DNA of 64,000 bases. It comes from Nostoc desertorum CM1-VF14 (GTDB taxonomy: Bacteria; Cyanobacteriota; Cyanobacteriia; Cyanobacteriales; Nostocaceae). The notes under the pieces are model-generated. The model searched no databases and was not told the origin of the DNA. It saw only the letters and a program-made list of their open reading frames with translations. This document shows, in pieces, positions 9,228 to 18,281 of this stretch. Location: the NCBI GenBank assembly GCA_019359245.1, contig JAHHHR010000001.1, forward strand, positions 310,001 through 374,000. The letters run 5' to 3'. The stretch's first letter is position 1. Each line of letters opens with the position of its first letter. Made by a program: the position numbers and the translations under genes.

Positions 9228-9614
9228 TTATTCTTGTGGCGATCGCACTGCTACACTATCACATGGTGTTGAAGGCCATCTCACGGTCAAAATAGTACAG
9301 TCGGACTGAGCAACCCAACAATGTGGTACACCCGCATACCACAACACATAATCACCCTCACGAGATAGAATCATCTCTCTATCCTCAAACTGAAGGCAAA
9401 ATTGGCCATTAATCAAGATGGAAAGAGTAGCGGCTGTATTGTTTACTCCCCACTCGTTTCTACAGTCTCCCGCTTTATGGACACCCCACTTTATTTCCAG
9501 CGCTGTGGTTGAGCGAGGATCATCATCTGGAGTGATGAAGTAACCCATAAACCAGCCCCAGCGATTTGCACCTTCGCTTGCAGCATTCCCAAAAATAACT
9601 TTAGGCTGCATCAC
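9228..9614 (-). CDS. Cupin-like small protein
   Basis: 128 residues with a single beta-barrel pattern: an EIKWGVHKAGD strand, LSILINGQFCLQFEDRE, then GDYVLWYAGVPHCW and a final strand. This fits a cupin. Metal-ligand His residues are only partly present (H46-region and the H of PHCW), so activity is uncertain. It overlaps the preceding small gene by 14 bases, suggesting co-translation. Confidence 0.6.
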   Translation of the reverse strand: MMQPKVIFGNAASEGANRWGWFMGYFITPDDDPRSTTALEIKWGVHKAGDCRNEWGVNNTAATLSILINGQFCLQFEDREMILSREGDYVLWYAGVPHCWVAQSDCTILTVRWPSTPCDSVAVRSPQE

Positions 9615-9786
9615 TCACCTCAAAAGAAGGAAGTGAACTATTTACGCTTACCATAATCTCAATTGACAACAATACCCGGTTATATTGTTGTAGAGAGTCG
9701 GGTATTAGTTGCTCTAGATGAGAAATGCGTAGGCATAGCCTTTCGTAGACATAGCTGATCACCTTGTTGAAGACTTCTTCATTCAT
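9601..9786 (-). CDS. Small hypothetical protein upstream of the cupin gene
   Basis: 61 residues, mostly helical (NEEVFNKVISYVYERLCLRI at the start). It overlaps the cupin start by 14 bases and shares its strand. Part of the frame, around 9725-9750, is made of the dispersed GC-rich repeat also seen near 42890 (shared CCTACGCATTTCT), so the peptide may be partly repeat-derived. No family recognised. Confidence 0.4.
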   Translation of the reverse strand: MNEEVFNKVISYVYERLCLRISHLEQLIPDSLQQYNRVLLSIEIMVSVNSSLPSFEVSDAA

Positions 9787-9965
9787 AACTAATTAAAATA
9801 GATAAACACAGATGATTAATTATCAAAATTATTTGCATCCATCCGCGTCCATCTACGGTTTTAGATTAAGGTGAGTTCAACCAAATTCTACGTCCCAAGG
9901 CTAGGGTATACACACAAGTCCTAAAATCCTCTAGCCAAATTTTTTCAGACTGAAACTGTCACACA

Positions 9966-10035
9966 CACCTATATCCCGTCCCTAAAAGTGGATGGGATAT
10001 AGGTGAGTGTTGACTGTTAACAATTAACAGTTAAC
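9966..10035. repeat. Two hairpins of a composite repeat, near the tonB end
   Basis: The first hairpin has arms 9966-9981 and 9990-10005 (16 bp, one G-T type mismatch) around the loop CTAAAAGT. The second has arms 10009-10020 and 10024-10035 with core GTTGACTGTTAA. Both motifs recur together, in the opposite order, at 60327-60394, and the second alone at 13921-13941. As tonB ends at 10043, they may serve as its terminator. Confidence 0.7.
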
Positions 10036-10042
10036 TGCTAAC

Positions 10043-11530
10043 TTACTCTTGACTGGGAGCAGCAGGTTGCGATTGAGGTTGTTGACGTAAACCGCGCAAA
10101 GATTCCCGCAACTTGTTCTGACTAGCGTTGTCTGGCCGCCGCCGACGACGCCGATTTGCGGTTGGTTGGGGCTTTTGTAATGAATCGGTAACCGTTTGCT
10201 CACGCCGGATGCGGCGTAAAGACTCTCTTGCACTTCCTTGAGTGGGAGTTGTCCTAACTCTAGATGATGAGTTTCTAGGAGTACTTTCTGCTCTTTGAGG
10301 TTCCAACCGTCTACTAAATCCAGATATTGCTGGTTTTGTGGCTGTAGCTTGATTAGATGCAGGTATCATCTCTCTGCGCCTACGTCTTGGAGTTTCCTGT
10401 GTAGAGTTGGCAGCCGTTGTCTGCCGAGTTCTTTCTTCTGCTTCTCTTTGTGCTTGCCGTTCTTGAACTTGGCGCGATCGCCGTGAACCTTTTATGGCAA
10501 ATTCAGTTGCTATAGATACTCCTTGTCTACCACCTTCTGTGGGTTTTAATTTCCAGTCACGCGCTTGTCTCAATTGAGCTTCATCCAATTCACGGTTTCC
10601 ACTGGATCTGGTTAGCCGCACATTAGTAACATTGCCTTGTGCATCACTATCTACAGCTACTTCCACTCTGCCTTCAACTCCCCGCCGTCTTGCTGCCTCT
10701 GGATATTTGGCATTACATTCGCGGCAAGCTGCACGACCATTACCTGAACTGTTAATTTTTGGAGGTGTAGGCGCTGTTGCTACTGTGGGACGGTTTCCTG
10801 TGCCGCTACCAATGCCGCTACCTGTACCACTACCAATTCCACTGCCAGTGCCACTACCAATTCCACTGCCAGTACCGCTACCAATGCCAGTGCCAGTACC
10901 ACTGCCAATGCCACCACCAGTGCCAGTGCCAGTACCTCCGCCAGTGCCAGTACCACTGCTTGTACCTACAGCGATACCACTACCTGAGCCTAAACCAACA
11001 CCAGAGCCGCCACCGCCGCCACCACCTTGAGGAGCAATAGTTGTTACAGGGACGAATGGCTTGGGAGCAATTTGCGTATTTGTTGGCTGTGGGTTTTGAG
11101 TAGTTTGTTTTGGTTGTTCAACTGGCTGAATTTGAGTAGTTTGTTTTGGTTGTTCAACTGGCTGTGGGTTTTGAGTAGTTTGTTTTGGTTGTTCAACTGG
11201 CTGAATTTTTGGTTTTTCAATAAATTCTTGTACTGGTTTTTGTACTGGTGAAGTTTCTATAGACTGTTTCTGAATAACTTCTGGTAATTTTTTGGGTTCT
11301 TCTGGAATTTTTTCGAGCGGTTTTTCTGGTTCCGCAGTCGGAGAATCCACGATCGCTAACTCTATTGGTTCTTCTTCTGCCGTAGGGACTCTCGTCAAAT
11401 AATTACTTATGCCTGAGGACAGTAGGCCGATATGCAGCGCCAGTGAACCTATCAGACTGTAAGTCAGAAAAGACTTGAGAGCCTCAACTTCTTTGGAACG
11501 TTGCTCGACATTAATGCCAGAAAAGCTCAT
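10043..11530 (-). CDS. tonB: TonB-family energy transducer with Arg-rich tail
   Basis: 495 residues. A membrane anchor lies at residues about 22-44, followed by a Pro/Glu-rich periplasmic stretch with three copies of QPVEQPKQTTQ, then a Gly-rich GSGTGSGI repeat zone (about 165-248). The TonB C-terminal domain (AKYPEAARRRGVEGRVEVAV, then LDEAQLRQARDWKLKP) spans about 268-345. TonB normally passes proton-motive energy from ExbB/ExbD to outer-membrane receptors, and exbB-exbD lie divergently next door. Oddly, about 150 Arg/Gln-rich residues follow the TonB domain, which is usually at the very end. No receptor gene is in the window. Confidence 0.85.
   Translation of the reverse strand: MSFSGINVEQRSKEVEALKSFLTYSLIGSLALHIGLLSSGISNYLTRVPTAEEEPIELAIVDSPTAEPEKPLEKIPEEPKKLPEVIQKQSIETSPVQKPVQEFIEKPKIQPVEQPKQTTQNPQPVEQPKQTTQIQPVEQPKQTTQNPQPTNTQIAPKPFVPVTTIAPQGGGGGGGSGVGLGSGSGIAVGTSSGTGTGGGTGTGTGGGIGSGTGTGIGSGTGSGIGSGTGSGIGSGTGSGIGSGTGNRPTVATAPTPPKINSSGNGRAACRECNAKYPEAARRRGVEGRVEVAVDSDAQGNVTNVRLTRSSGNRELDEAQLRQARDWKLKPTEGGRQGVSIATEFAIKGSRRSRQVQERQAQREAEERTRQTTAANSTQETPRRRRREMIPASNQATATKPAISGFSRRLEPQRAESTPRNSSSRVRTTPTQGSARESLRRIRREQTVTDSLQKPQPTANRRRRRRPDNASQNKLRESLRGLRQQPQSQPAAPSQE
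10790..11215. repeat. Coding tandem repeats inside tonB
   Basis: From about 10790 to 11030 the sequence repeats a 24-base unit encoding GSGTGSGI with variants. From about 11085 to 11215 a longer unit encoding QPVEQPKQTTQ occurs three times. Both lie in the periplasmic spanning part, where length can vary. Confidence 0.75.
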
Positions 11531-11872
11531 AGCTATTGCTACCCATTCTCACTAACTTAGCTATCTTAGAATGCAAGGTTACAAATATCAAGTAAAAAAT
11601 TAAAATTACTTGGGATAGCGTTACGGAACCCTGCACTAGCAAAAACATCTTTTCAAACCACCAATATCATGGCTTTTGGACAAAGTTAATTTTTGTTTCA
11701 ATTCAATTAAATTATTTTATGTAAAACAAACGGATAAGTAAATAAAAGTCATGAACATTACATTTGAAAAATTTATCATTATATCTTATATTTTATTGAG
11801 AAAAAGTTTCAGCTTTTATCTAGATTCTGGTAGTCTGATTTTGTATTGTGGACGACGTTATAGAGGCACTAC

Positions 11873-12526
11873 ATGGGAATTCAGAATTTGTTTGCAGCAG
11901 GCGGTGTGGTCATGTGGCCCCTGTTGGCGTTTTCGGTATTGGGTGTGGCACTGATCTTCGAGCGGATCAGGTTTTGGGTAAGGATCAATAAGCGTCAAAA
12001 CCGGGTGGTGCGAGATGTTTTGAATCTCTACCGTCTCGATAATGTTGTCGGTGCAATGGATAAACTTCAGAAAAACGCAGACTTGCCACTCGCCCGGATT
12101 TTTCTGGCGGCTTTAGAATTAGAGGAGCCAAATCCAGAGGAATTTCGTTTAGCGTTAGAAAGCGAATCGCAGGCTGAGATACCTGTGTTAAAACGTTTCC
12201 AAAACCTTTTCGACACAATCATTAGTCTGGCACCACTGTTAGGTCTTCTCGGCACAGTATTAGGATTGATAACCTCCTTTGCTTCGCTAAATCTTGGTGA
12301 CGTGGGAGGTAGCAGAACGGCAAGTGTTACAGCTGGGATTAGTGAAGCCCTAGTATCAACAGCAGCAGGATTGATAGTTGCTATATTCATACTCTTGTTT
12401 TCCAATACCTTCCGGGGACTGTACCAGCGGCAAATCGCCCTAATTCAGGAGTATGGGGGACAGCTAGAATTACTTTACCGCCGTCGCTATGAACGAGGAG
12501 AAAAAACGTATGCGTCTACAAGATGA
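11873..12526 (+). CDS. exbB: ExbB-type proton channel subunit
   Basis: 217 residues, MotA/TolQ/ExbB family. A first membrane helix lies near residues 9-30 (GGVVMWPLLAFSVLGVALIF), followed by a cytoplasmic loop, then two helices (LAPLLGLLGTVLGLITSF and LVSTAAGLIVAIFILLF) that form the channel. It works with ExbD to energise TonB at the inner membrane. Divergent from tonB; exbD starts inside its last 17 bases. Confidence 0.9.
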   Translation: MGIQNLFAAGGVVMWPLLAFSVLGVALIFERIRFWVRINKRQNRVVRDVLNLYRLDNVVGAMDKLQKNADLPLARIFLAALELEEPNPEEFRLALESESQAEIPVLKRFQNLFDTIISLAPLLGLLGTVLGLITSFASLNLGDVGGSRTASVTAGISEALVSTAAGLIVAIFILLFSNTFRGLYQRQIALIQEYGGQLELLYRRRYERGEKTYASTR

Positions 12527-12911
12527 ACCAGATATCCCAGCACAGATTAATATTGTGCCGATGATTGACGTGATATTTGCGATTTTGACATTTTTTATCA
12601 TGTCAACTCTGTTTTTAACACGCTCAGAAGGTTTGCCAGTAAATTTACCGAAGGCAGCCACAGCAAAACAACAACAAGTTCCCTCTAGAGTTACGATCAC
12701 GGTAGATGAACAAGGAGTAGTAAGCTTAAACCGCAAACCAACCACTGTTGATGATTTAACAGCACAAGTGCGGACTTTAGTTGGTTCTAATCCAGAAGTG
12801 TTGGTGATTATTAATGCTGATGAAAAAGTTGGTCACGGGAAGGTAGTGGCTGTGATGGATCGGGTACGTCAAGTTGAAGGGGCAAAATTAGCGATCGCTA
12901 CCCAAAAATAA
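12510..12911 (+). CDS. exbD: ExbD-type proton channel subunit
   Basis: 133 residues from the chosen ATG at 12510. GAGGAG at 12495-12500 sits nine bases before it, whereas the upstream ATG at 12489 has no ribosome site. One membrane helix (PMIDVIFAILTFFIMSTLFL) carries the proton-binding Asp in PMIDV. The periplasmic domain ends with ADEKVGHGKVVAVMDRVR, typical of ExbD. Overlap with exbB indicates translational coupling. Confidence 0.9.
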   Translation: MRLQDEPDIPAQINIVPMIDVIFAILTFFIMSTLFLTRSEGLPVNLPKAATAKQQQVPSRVTITVDEQGVVSLNRKPTTVDDLTAQVRTLVGSNPEVLVIINADEKVGHGKVVAVMDRVRQVEGAKLAIATQK

Positions 12912-12996
12912 ACAGTAGAAATATTGTATATCAGAAGTTCAGAGAGTCAGGAAAATTCTATATTCTGGCTCCTAACTCCTTTATGCGTGATAACTA

Positions 12997-13764
12997 CTAC
13001 CAGATGCGCTTACACATCTGCAATTCTTGAGACATAAGTTTAAATAATAACTCTTGGTGAGAATGCATAAAAAAGTGGTCACCGTTGAACTCATGTAATG
13101 AGAAAGTAGTGATCGTCTGTTCTCGCCATGCTTGCAAAGCTTCATGACTAACTTCTTGGTCTTGCAAACCACCAAAAATAGTAATAGGACACTCCAGTGG
13201 CTGTTTTTGAGTGTAAATATAAGTTTCTAGAACTGCAAAATCTGCCCGCAAAATGGGGAGGAACATCTGCATCAGTTCCGGGTTTTCCAAAACTGCTTTA
13301 GGTGTACCGTTAAGACTGCGTAGCTCGTCCTGCAAATCAGAGTCTGATAGGGCATGGAGAGGTGCTTTGATAAGTGGCAATTGTGGGGCGCTACGAGCAG
13401 AGATAAAGAGGTGAAAGGGAGTAAGACGATACTGAGAGCGAAGTAGACGGGTCAACTCGAAGCTAACTAATCCGCCCATACTGTGACCGAAAAAGGCGAA
13501 TGGTTTGTCTAAATATGGTAACAAAACTGGAGCGATCGCTTCAATAAGAGGTTCTAATCGCGTCAAAGGTGGTGACTTAATCTGCCTTCCCCGTCCCGGA
13601 TATTCCACAGCACAGACTTCGACATTACTAGGTAGATTATTAGGCCAAGTACGAAAAATTGCCGCGCTACCACCAGCGTAGGGGAAGCAGAATAAACGCA
13701 AGTTTGCTTGAGGATTAGGTTGGGGACAGATAACCCAGGAATTGAAGCTTGGCGTAGTTGTCAT
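12997..13764 (-). CDS. Type II thioesterase (GrsT/RifR-like)
   Basis: 255 residues from ATG 13764; a TTG 27 bases upstream is the alternative. Alpha/beta hydrolase with LRLFCFPYAGGSA at the oxyanion region, the nucleophile in FGHSMGGLVSFEL, and the late motif NGDHFFMH with the catalytic His. Such enzymes clear stalled acyl groups from carrier proteins of peptide or polyketide synthases. No synthase lies in the window, so this copy is an orphan acting in trans, or has another thioester substrate. Confidence 0.85.
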   Translation of the reverse strand: MTTTPSFNSWVICPQPNPQANLRLFCFPYAGGSAAIFRTWPNNLPSNVEVCAVEYPGRGRQIKSPPLTRLEPLIEAIAPVLLPYLDKPFAFFGHSMGGLVSFELTRLLRSQYRLTPFHLFISARSAPQLPLIKAPLHALSDSDLQDELRSLNGTPKAVLENPELMQMFLPILRADFAVLETYIYTQKQPLECPITIFGGLQDQEVSHEALQAWREQTITTFSLHEFNGDHFFMHSHQELLFKLMSQELQMCKRIW

Positions 13765-14115
13765 GATAGAGCTTAGAATTAGAGAACACAACTCTGGTTT
13801 AATTTTTAATCATAATCTTATGACAGGAATGGAACCTTGGGCGATATCAGCAGTTAGTGGTGAGTCTGAAAAAGCGATGCCTTGTACAAGGGACTTCCAA
13901 CTAAAAAAATATTCCATTGCGACTGTTAACTGTTAACAGTCAACGACCTCAAGTGGAATAATTTATTTTTTGGAGTTCCCTAAAAGTACCTTGCCCTTTA
14001 TTTGAATGTTTACGGCATATTGCTGTTTATGCTGCGTAATTGGATAAAGTCGAGCTAAGGGGATTAAGTTTTTCGTGGCTTTTTTCAGATGACCAAATAA
14101 TTATTAATTATTCGG
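13765..14115. other. Intergenic region with a palindrome
   Basis: It holds a 21-base hairpin at 13921-13941 (GACTGTTAAC, one base, then its inverse), related to those at 10009-10035 and 60327-60351. No supported gene. Confidence 0.55.
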
Positions 14116-14991
14116 TCAATCCAAAGATTCCATTAAGTCAATACACTTGTGCATCTGCTGGCGCATGGTTTCCCTATCAGCATGAAACCTTCGCCCATGA
14201 CCTGGTAACACCCACTCAAAAGAGTAATTAGCCAGGTTACGCATTGATTTAATTTGTTCTGACCAAGAATACCAGCAGGCACTGTGGAATGCAGCTAGTT
14301 GGTGGAAGCTTTCTGACCAAGCAAGATGATCACCAGTGAAGAGAAACTTATTTTTATAAAGTAGAACCGTTTGTCCTTTGGTGTGACCGGGAACTGGGAT
14401 AATTAATAAATCTGGAGTCAAAGTAAATGCTTCTGAACCAGTTAGCTGTATTTCTACATTGCGAGTATCCGCAGTAATATCGTCAGTATGAAGGATGCGA
14501 TCGCACTGAAAATGCTCGGCAAACTTTTGATGATCTGCCACATCATCCTTATGAGTTAGATACATATAACGAATTGGCCCCATTTCTTCTAAACGCTTGA
14601 CTAAAGGCGGCGTAAAACGGGGAGAATCCACCAAAATATTACCTTCTGAAAGCTGAATTAAATAGCTAGCAGCACCATAAGATTTTTCAGAATGATAGCC
14701 GCAGTGGTAAATATTTTCTGTTACTAATATTGGGAAACTTTGTTGAACAGCTTTGATATCTTTTGGCTTTTCAACTGTGCCAATGGAACTAGTAGGACAA
14801 GCTAAAAGTGCTTGCAGTGCGGCTAATCTTTCTACCTCATTGGTTGGTTGATGATAAACAGCCGATTGATCATCAACATCATAAAATACTTCAGGAGCCA
14901 TCCAGCGACAGGTATCACAATCAATACAGGTAGTATCTACATAAAAATCGCCGTTGACATTTTGGGGACGACGCTGATTTAAATGAGCCAT
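14116..14991 (-). CDS. Ferredoxin-like / metallo-beta-lactamase-fold fusion
   Basis: 291 residues in two parts. Residues 15-70 form a one-cluster ferredoxin module with C22-x2-C25-x2-C28 and a distant C65-P. Residues about 85-285 are a metallo-beta-lactamase fold with GNILVDSP, VPGHTKGQTVLLY, FTGDHLAW and VLPGHGRRFH. The canonical HxHxDH metal motif is replaced by THKDDVADH, with two extra residues between the His and the DH pair. A redox-linked hydrolase or a detoxifying enzyme is plausible; the substrate is unknown. Single gene with its own ATG. Confidence 0.75.
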   Translation of the reverse strand: MAHLNQRRPQNVNGDFYVDTTCIDCDTCRWMAPEVFYDVDDQSAVYHQPTNEVERLAALQALLACPTSSIGTVEKPKDIKAVQQSFPILVTENIYHCGYHSEKSYGAASYLIQLSEGNILVDSPRFTPPLVKRLEEMGPIRYMYLTHKDDVADHQKFAEHFQCDRILHTDDITADTRNVEIQLTGSEAFTLTPDLLIIPVPGHTKGQTVLLYKNKFLFTGDHLAWSESFHQLAAFHSACWYSWSEQIKSMRNLANYSFEWVLPGHGRRFHADRETMRQQMHKCIDLMESLD

Positions 14992-15150
14992 ATTAATCCT
15001 TTTGCTTCCAGGCGCTTACTGGGGAGCGATAAACCTTATACCACTACGCTAGCAAAAGTAACTTGAGACTGTAGCCGCCACTAGAAGTAAGTTAGCCCCT
15101 GGTGCGATCGCACGAGAGATTATTGTCTTATGAGTGATCGCGCATATAAT

Positions 15151-15369
15151 TTATAACGCTTCCCATTCATCTCTGCTTATATTAGCTTGACGCAATATTC
15201 TATTTAGTAGGCTTGGGCTGATGTCTCCCTGATGCGGATTGGGAATTGTCAGCTTTAATTCACCTTTGACCATGTATTGATGCTTACCACCTGGGTAAGG
15301 GCCATCAAAACCTGCATCTTTCAGATAACGAATCAAATCCCGCCGATTAATCGATCCAAAGGGTGGCAT
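15151..15369 (-). CDS. hicA: HicA-type toxin
   Basis: 72 residues, dsRNA-binding-like fold of HicA mRNA interferases. The motif GKHQYM carries the catalytic His, followed by LKLTIPNPHQGDISPSLLNR, which matches the usual HicA ending. It starts in a one-base TAATG overlap with the antitoxin gene, the standard coupling for hicBA order. Confidence 0.85.
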   Translation of the reverse strand: MPPFGSINRRDLIRYLKDAGFDGPYPGGKHQYMVKGELKLTIPNPHQGDISPSLLNRILRQANISRDEWEAL

Positions 15370-15611
15370 TAGGCGACCTCTTTGGTGAAATTCAGGTCAA
15401 CACCATCAAGTATCGGTAGAGTATGACCCAAACGCAATCCTAAAATAATCCATCCTTCAAGAGCATCTTGTAAATCTTCCCGGCAGCCTTCTAGTGTTGG
15501 AGCGTTTGCCCAAACTCCTTGACATTCTGGAATTTCGCTATAAAAAGTTCCATCCTCAAGCAACTCGTAGGTTGCTTTGTGCAATGCTGCACGAATGTAA
15601 TTTGTCAACAT
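15369..15611 (-). CDS. hicB: HicB-type antitoxin
   Basis: 80 residues. The partial RNase-H-like fold is visible in YELLEDGTFYSEIPECQGVW, ANAPTLEGCREDLQDALEGW and the closing LRLGHTLPILDG. It lies first in the operon and overlaps hicA by one base. It lacks an added DNA-binding domain, so autoregulation may be weak or indirect. Confidence 0.85.
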   Translation of the reverse strand: MLTNYIRAALHKATYELLEDGTFYSEIPECQGVWANAPTLEGCREDLQDALEGWIILGLRLGHTLPILDGVDLNFTKEVA

Positions 15612-15753
15612 TTAGCTTTTTTATCGATTTGCCTATGACTGAAATTTTACTTTTAATCGCAAATCAGCAAAACTCAAATTATTGTATATTTTTTAATTTC
15701 CAAAAATGCGATCGCGCCCCTTTACCAAACGCGATCGCTAAATTTTCCATCCC

Positions 15754-16707
15754 CTAAGCTATAAAATGCAGCTGATTGATCGCTGCATTAATTAGATTAT
15801 GGGTAACGGGAAGACTATCAACTACCATCCCCAGACACAACAGCATCATGTAGGAGATGGAAAAGAGAAACAACTCTTTAGCTACAGCGCGATCCTCTGG
15901 ATTTTGCAATAAACGCCAAGATTTGTGGATAAATAATCCTCCCAGAATTACAGCGATCGCAGCATAAAGAATTCCACTTGCGCCCAAGGGATAAACCAAT
16001 AACACGGTTGCAAATACTGTTACCAGCGTATAGTACCAAATCTGCTTTACAGTTGCCGTAGTACCTTCAATCACAGGTAACATTGGTATCCCCACCTTTG
16101 CGTAGTCATCTTTAATCATCAGAGCTAGCGCCCAGAAATGGGGTGGTGTCCATAAAAAGACGATGGCAAAAATCAGCCATGCTGACCAGCTTAATGTGCC
16201 TGTGACAGCAGCCCAACCCACTAAAGCCGGAATTGCCCCAGCCGCACCACCAACAACGATATTCTGAGGGGTGTGGCGTTTCAACCAGTGGGTATAAACC
16301 AAAATATAAAAGACGATGCCAGAGAAGGCTAGCAGTGCGGCTAACAGGTTGGCAAATACTGCCAAGAGTGTAAAGGAAATCGTTGCCAGTGCGATCGCAA
16401 AAATTAGAGCATCGCGTGGCTGCACCTTACCCGAAGGCATCGGACGATGGCGCGTCCGCTCCATGTCATAATCAATATCCCGGTCATAGATACAGTTAAT
16501 CGTTTGGGCGCTTGCAGCAGCCAAAGTGCCACCAGTGAGAGTTACTAGCAACAGCAATGGGTCTACTTCTCCCTTAGCAGCAATCCACATACTCCCAGCT
16601 GTGGTAATCAAAAGCAACGGAATAATCCGAGGCTTCGTTAGCTGGTAATAACTTTGAACTACCTGTAGAAATGTTTGGTGGTGGCGAGAGACATTAGTCT
16701 CAATCAT
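15754..16707 (-). CDS. ctaB: Heme O synthase (protoheme IX farnesyltransferase)
   Basis: 317 residues, UbiA-type prenyltransferase with about eight to nine membrane helices. The aspartate-rich motif [20 protein letters not shown] binds the farnesyl diphosphate-metal complex. It attaches farnesyl to heme B for the oxidase encoded divergently downstream. It follows ctaA on the same strand, about 230 bases away. Confidence 0.95.
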   Translation of the reverse strand: MIETNVSRHHQTFLQVVQSYYQLTKPRIIPLLLITTAGSMWIAAKGEVDPLLLLVTLTGGTLAAASAQTINCIYDRDIDYDMERTRHRPMPSGKVQPRDALIFAIALATISFTLLAVFANLLAALLAFSGIVFYILVYTHWLKRHTPQNIVVGGAAGAIPALVGWAAVTGTLSWSAWLIFAIVFLWTPPHFWALALMIKDDYAKVGIPMLPVIEGTTATVKQIWYYTLVTVFATVLLVYPLGASGILYAAIAVILGGLFIHKSWRLLQNPEDRAVAKELFLFSISYMMLLCLGMVVDSLPVTHNLINAAINQLHFIA

Positions 16708-16935
16708 TTTGGCTCTGGTTCCTTATTTTTCAACAACTTATATGCAGCCCCCGCTCAAGGTGGCTCTTTCAGGCAAATGAAACACAGATTTTCTGCACCT
16801 GCGTGGGTCGCAATACTCGCCGTTGCGGCCATAATTTAGTGCTGAGTAGGAGAGACACGATTAATCGCGTCTGTACAGGAGTTAGGAGCTAGAAATTTTT
16901 CCTTCCGTTACTCCCCCTGTTCCCTCACTCCATAC

Positions 16936-17877
16936 TCAGCAGTCATTGCTCAACACTGTGATGTTGCGGCTAGTAGCCCAGTCACGTAGTGCGAGAACTG
17001 TGAAAACCACCAAAGTACCCAGCAAAGCTGCTCCTATAGCTTGGTGAGAGACGGTGAGAGGCTCAACTTGGAGGTGTAATTTGAAAGTGGCGAATCCCAA
17101 CAAGATTTGTAAGGTTAACAACCCACCAGCCATATTTGCCAGTCGCCGCAAGGCTGGATGTAGTGCTGGTGTACGCCAACAGATAAATACCATTGCCAAA
17201 GTTGCCACTGTTGGCGGCACCAAACCAGCAATATGGCTGTACATTACAGTACAAAGTTGAGAACCGCCGAGGCATTGGTGTAGCGCCCAGCGAGAACCTA
17301 CCAAAGCACCTAGCAAACTTTGCAGGTAAACCAGAACAGCAGCAGTTAAACCGACCCAAGGCAACTTACCAACAGTTCCATTTCCCTGATAGGGCGTGAG
17401 CGCTGTGCCGATAATCAGGAGGGTGCTAAAAAACAACAGTGCCGTTCCTAAATGAGCGGTAACAATATCAAACCGCAACAGTTCGGTGACGGTGAGTCCT
17501 CCTAAAATGCCTTGGAAGACGATTAGAAACAGGGCAAATGTGGATGCCCAAGGCAGCCAAGAGGGTAAGACACGACGATGCCACCAGGACAAGCCGAAAA
17601 GTGCGATCGCGCTTACACCAATTAAAGCTGCATCCAATCTGTGAAACCACTCCAAAAACACCTGGAGATTCATTTGCTTGGCTGGCACCAGTTCGCCATA
17701 GCATAAGGGCCAGTCTGGGCAAGCAAGTCCAGCATTCATCACGCGGGTGGCGCTGCCTATTGCCATCAAAATTAAGGTGGCTATGCATATTTTCCACACC
17801 AAGCGACGAATCATTTCCTTGGGCTTTTGCTGCTGAAGCGCCGCTTCATTTTGTTGTTGTAGGACAAATTCGCTCAT
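16936..17877 (-). CDS. ctaA: Heme A synthase (Cox15/CtaA)
   Basis: 313 residues, eight membrane helices in two similar halves. Heme-ligand His residues appear in EWFHRLDA, TAHLG, CTVMYSHIAG and TVSHQAIGA. The cysteine pair typical of the extracytoplasmic loop appears in LACPDWPLCYG and again in HQCLGGSQLC. It oxidises heme O to heme A. It is divergent from ctaC, so the 400-base gap likely controls both units. Confidence 0.93.
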   Translation of the reverse strand: MSEFVLQQQNEAALQQQKPKEMIRRLVWKICIATLILMAIGSATRVMNAGLACPDWPLCYGELVPAKQMNLQVFLEWFHRLDAALIGVSAIALFGLSWWHRRVLPSWLPWASTFALFLIVFQGILGGLTVTELLRFDIVTAHLGTALLFFSTLLIIGTALTPYQGNGTVGKLPWVGLTAAVLVYLQSLLGALVGSRWALHQCLGGSQLCTVMYSHIAGLVPPTVATLAMVFICWRTPALHPALRRLANMAGGLLTLQILLGFATFKLHLQVEPLTVSHQAIGAALLGTLVVFTVLALRDWATSRNITVLSNDC

Positions 17878-18281
17878 GAATGATACCTTCTGCCCGCTCT
17901 TGGTGGCTCTCTTAAAATTTTCAATTTTCTTTTAGCGTCCTATCTTCACCCTAGCGTATAGGCTAAAGGTTTAGAGATTAGCACTCACTTATACTTTGAA
18001 TCACTCCAGAAAGGTTTTGCCTGAAGCTTTAGGTATTTTTCAAGATGTGAAAAATTGATTAATCGCAATTAATTTAAGCATTCTAAATTTTTTCTTAAAT
18101 TTTTCCACTGATTTACATCTACTTTTGGCAGTATCTAATAGTCACCTTGTACCCAAAATTAGTAAAATAGTTAAAAAACTTAATAAAAAATTCAGACCTT
18201 TGGATTCTATGCCTTCCAGCCTAGACTACCTTAGTAAGTGAGCAGCTTTAAAATAACGTAGTAAATTCAATTAAGTAAGCC
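17878..18281. promoter_or_regulatory. Divergent control region of ctaAB and ctaCDE
   Basis: 404 bases, AT-rich, between the ATG of ctaA (minus) and the GTG of ctaC (plus). Divergent promoters must lie here. I could not place a convincing NtcA-type palindrome or a firm -10/-35 pair. Confidence 0.5.

Noticed and set aside
10632..11251. Several long plus-strand frames opposite tonB, with Pro/Val- or Leu/Trp-rich peptides
   Set aside because: They are antisense readings of the tonB coding repeats; periodic DNA gives open frames on both strands.
12997..15000. Thioesterase and neighbours as part of a natural-product cluster
   Set aside because: No carrier protein, synthase or transporter genes are nearby; the next genes are a metallo-beta-lactamase-fold protein and a toxin-antitoxin pair.
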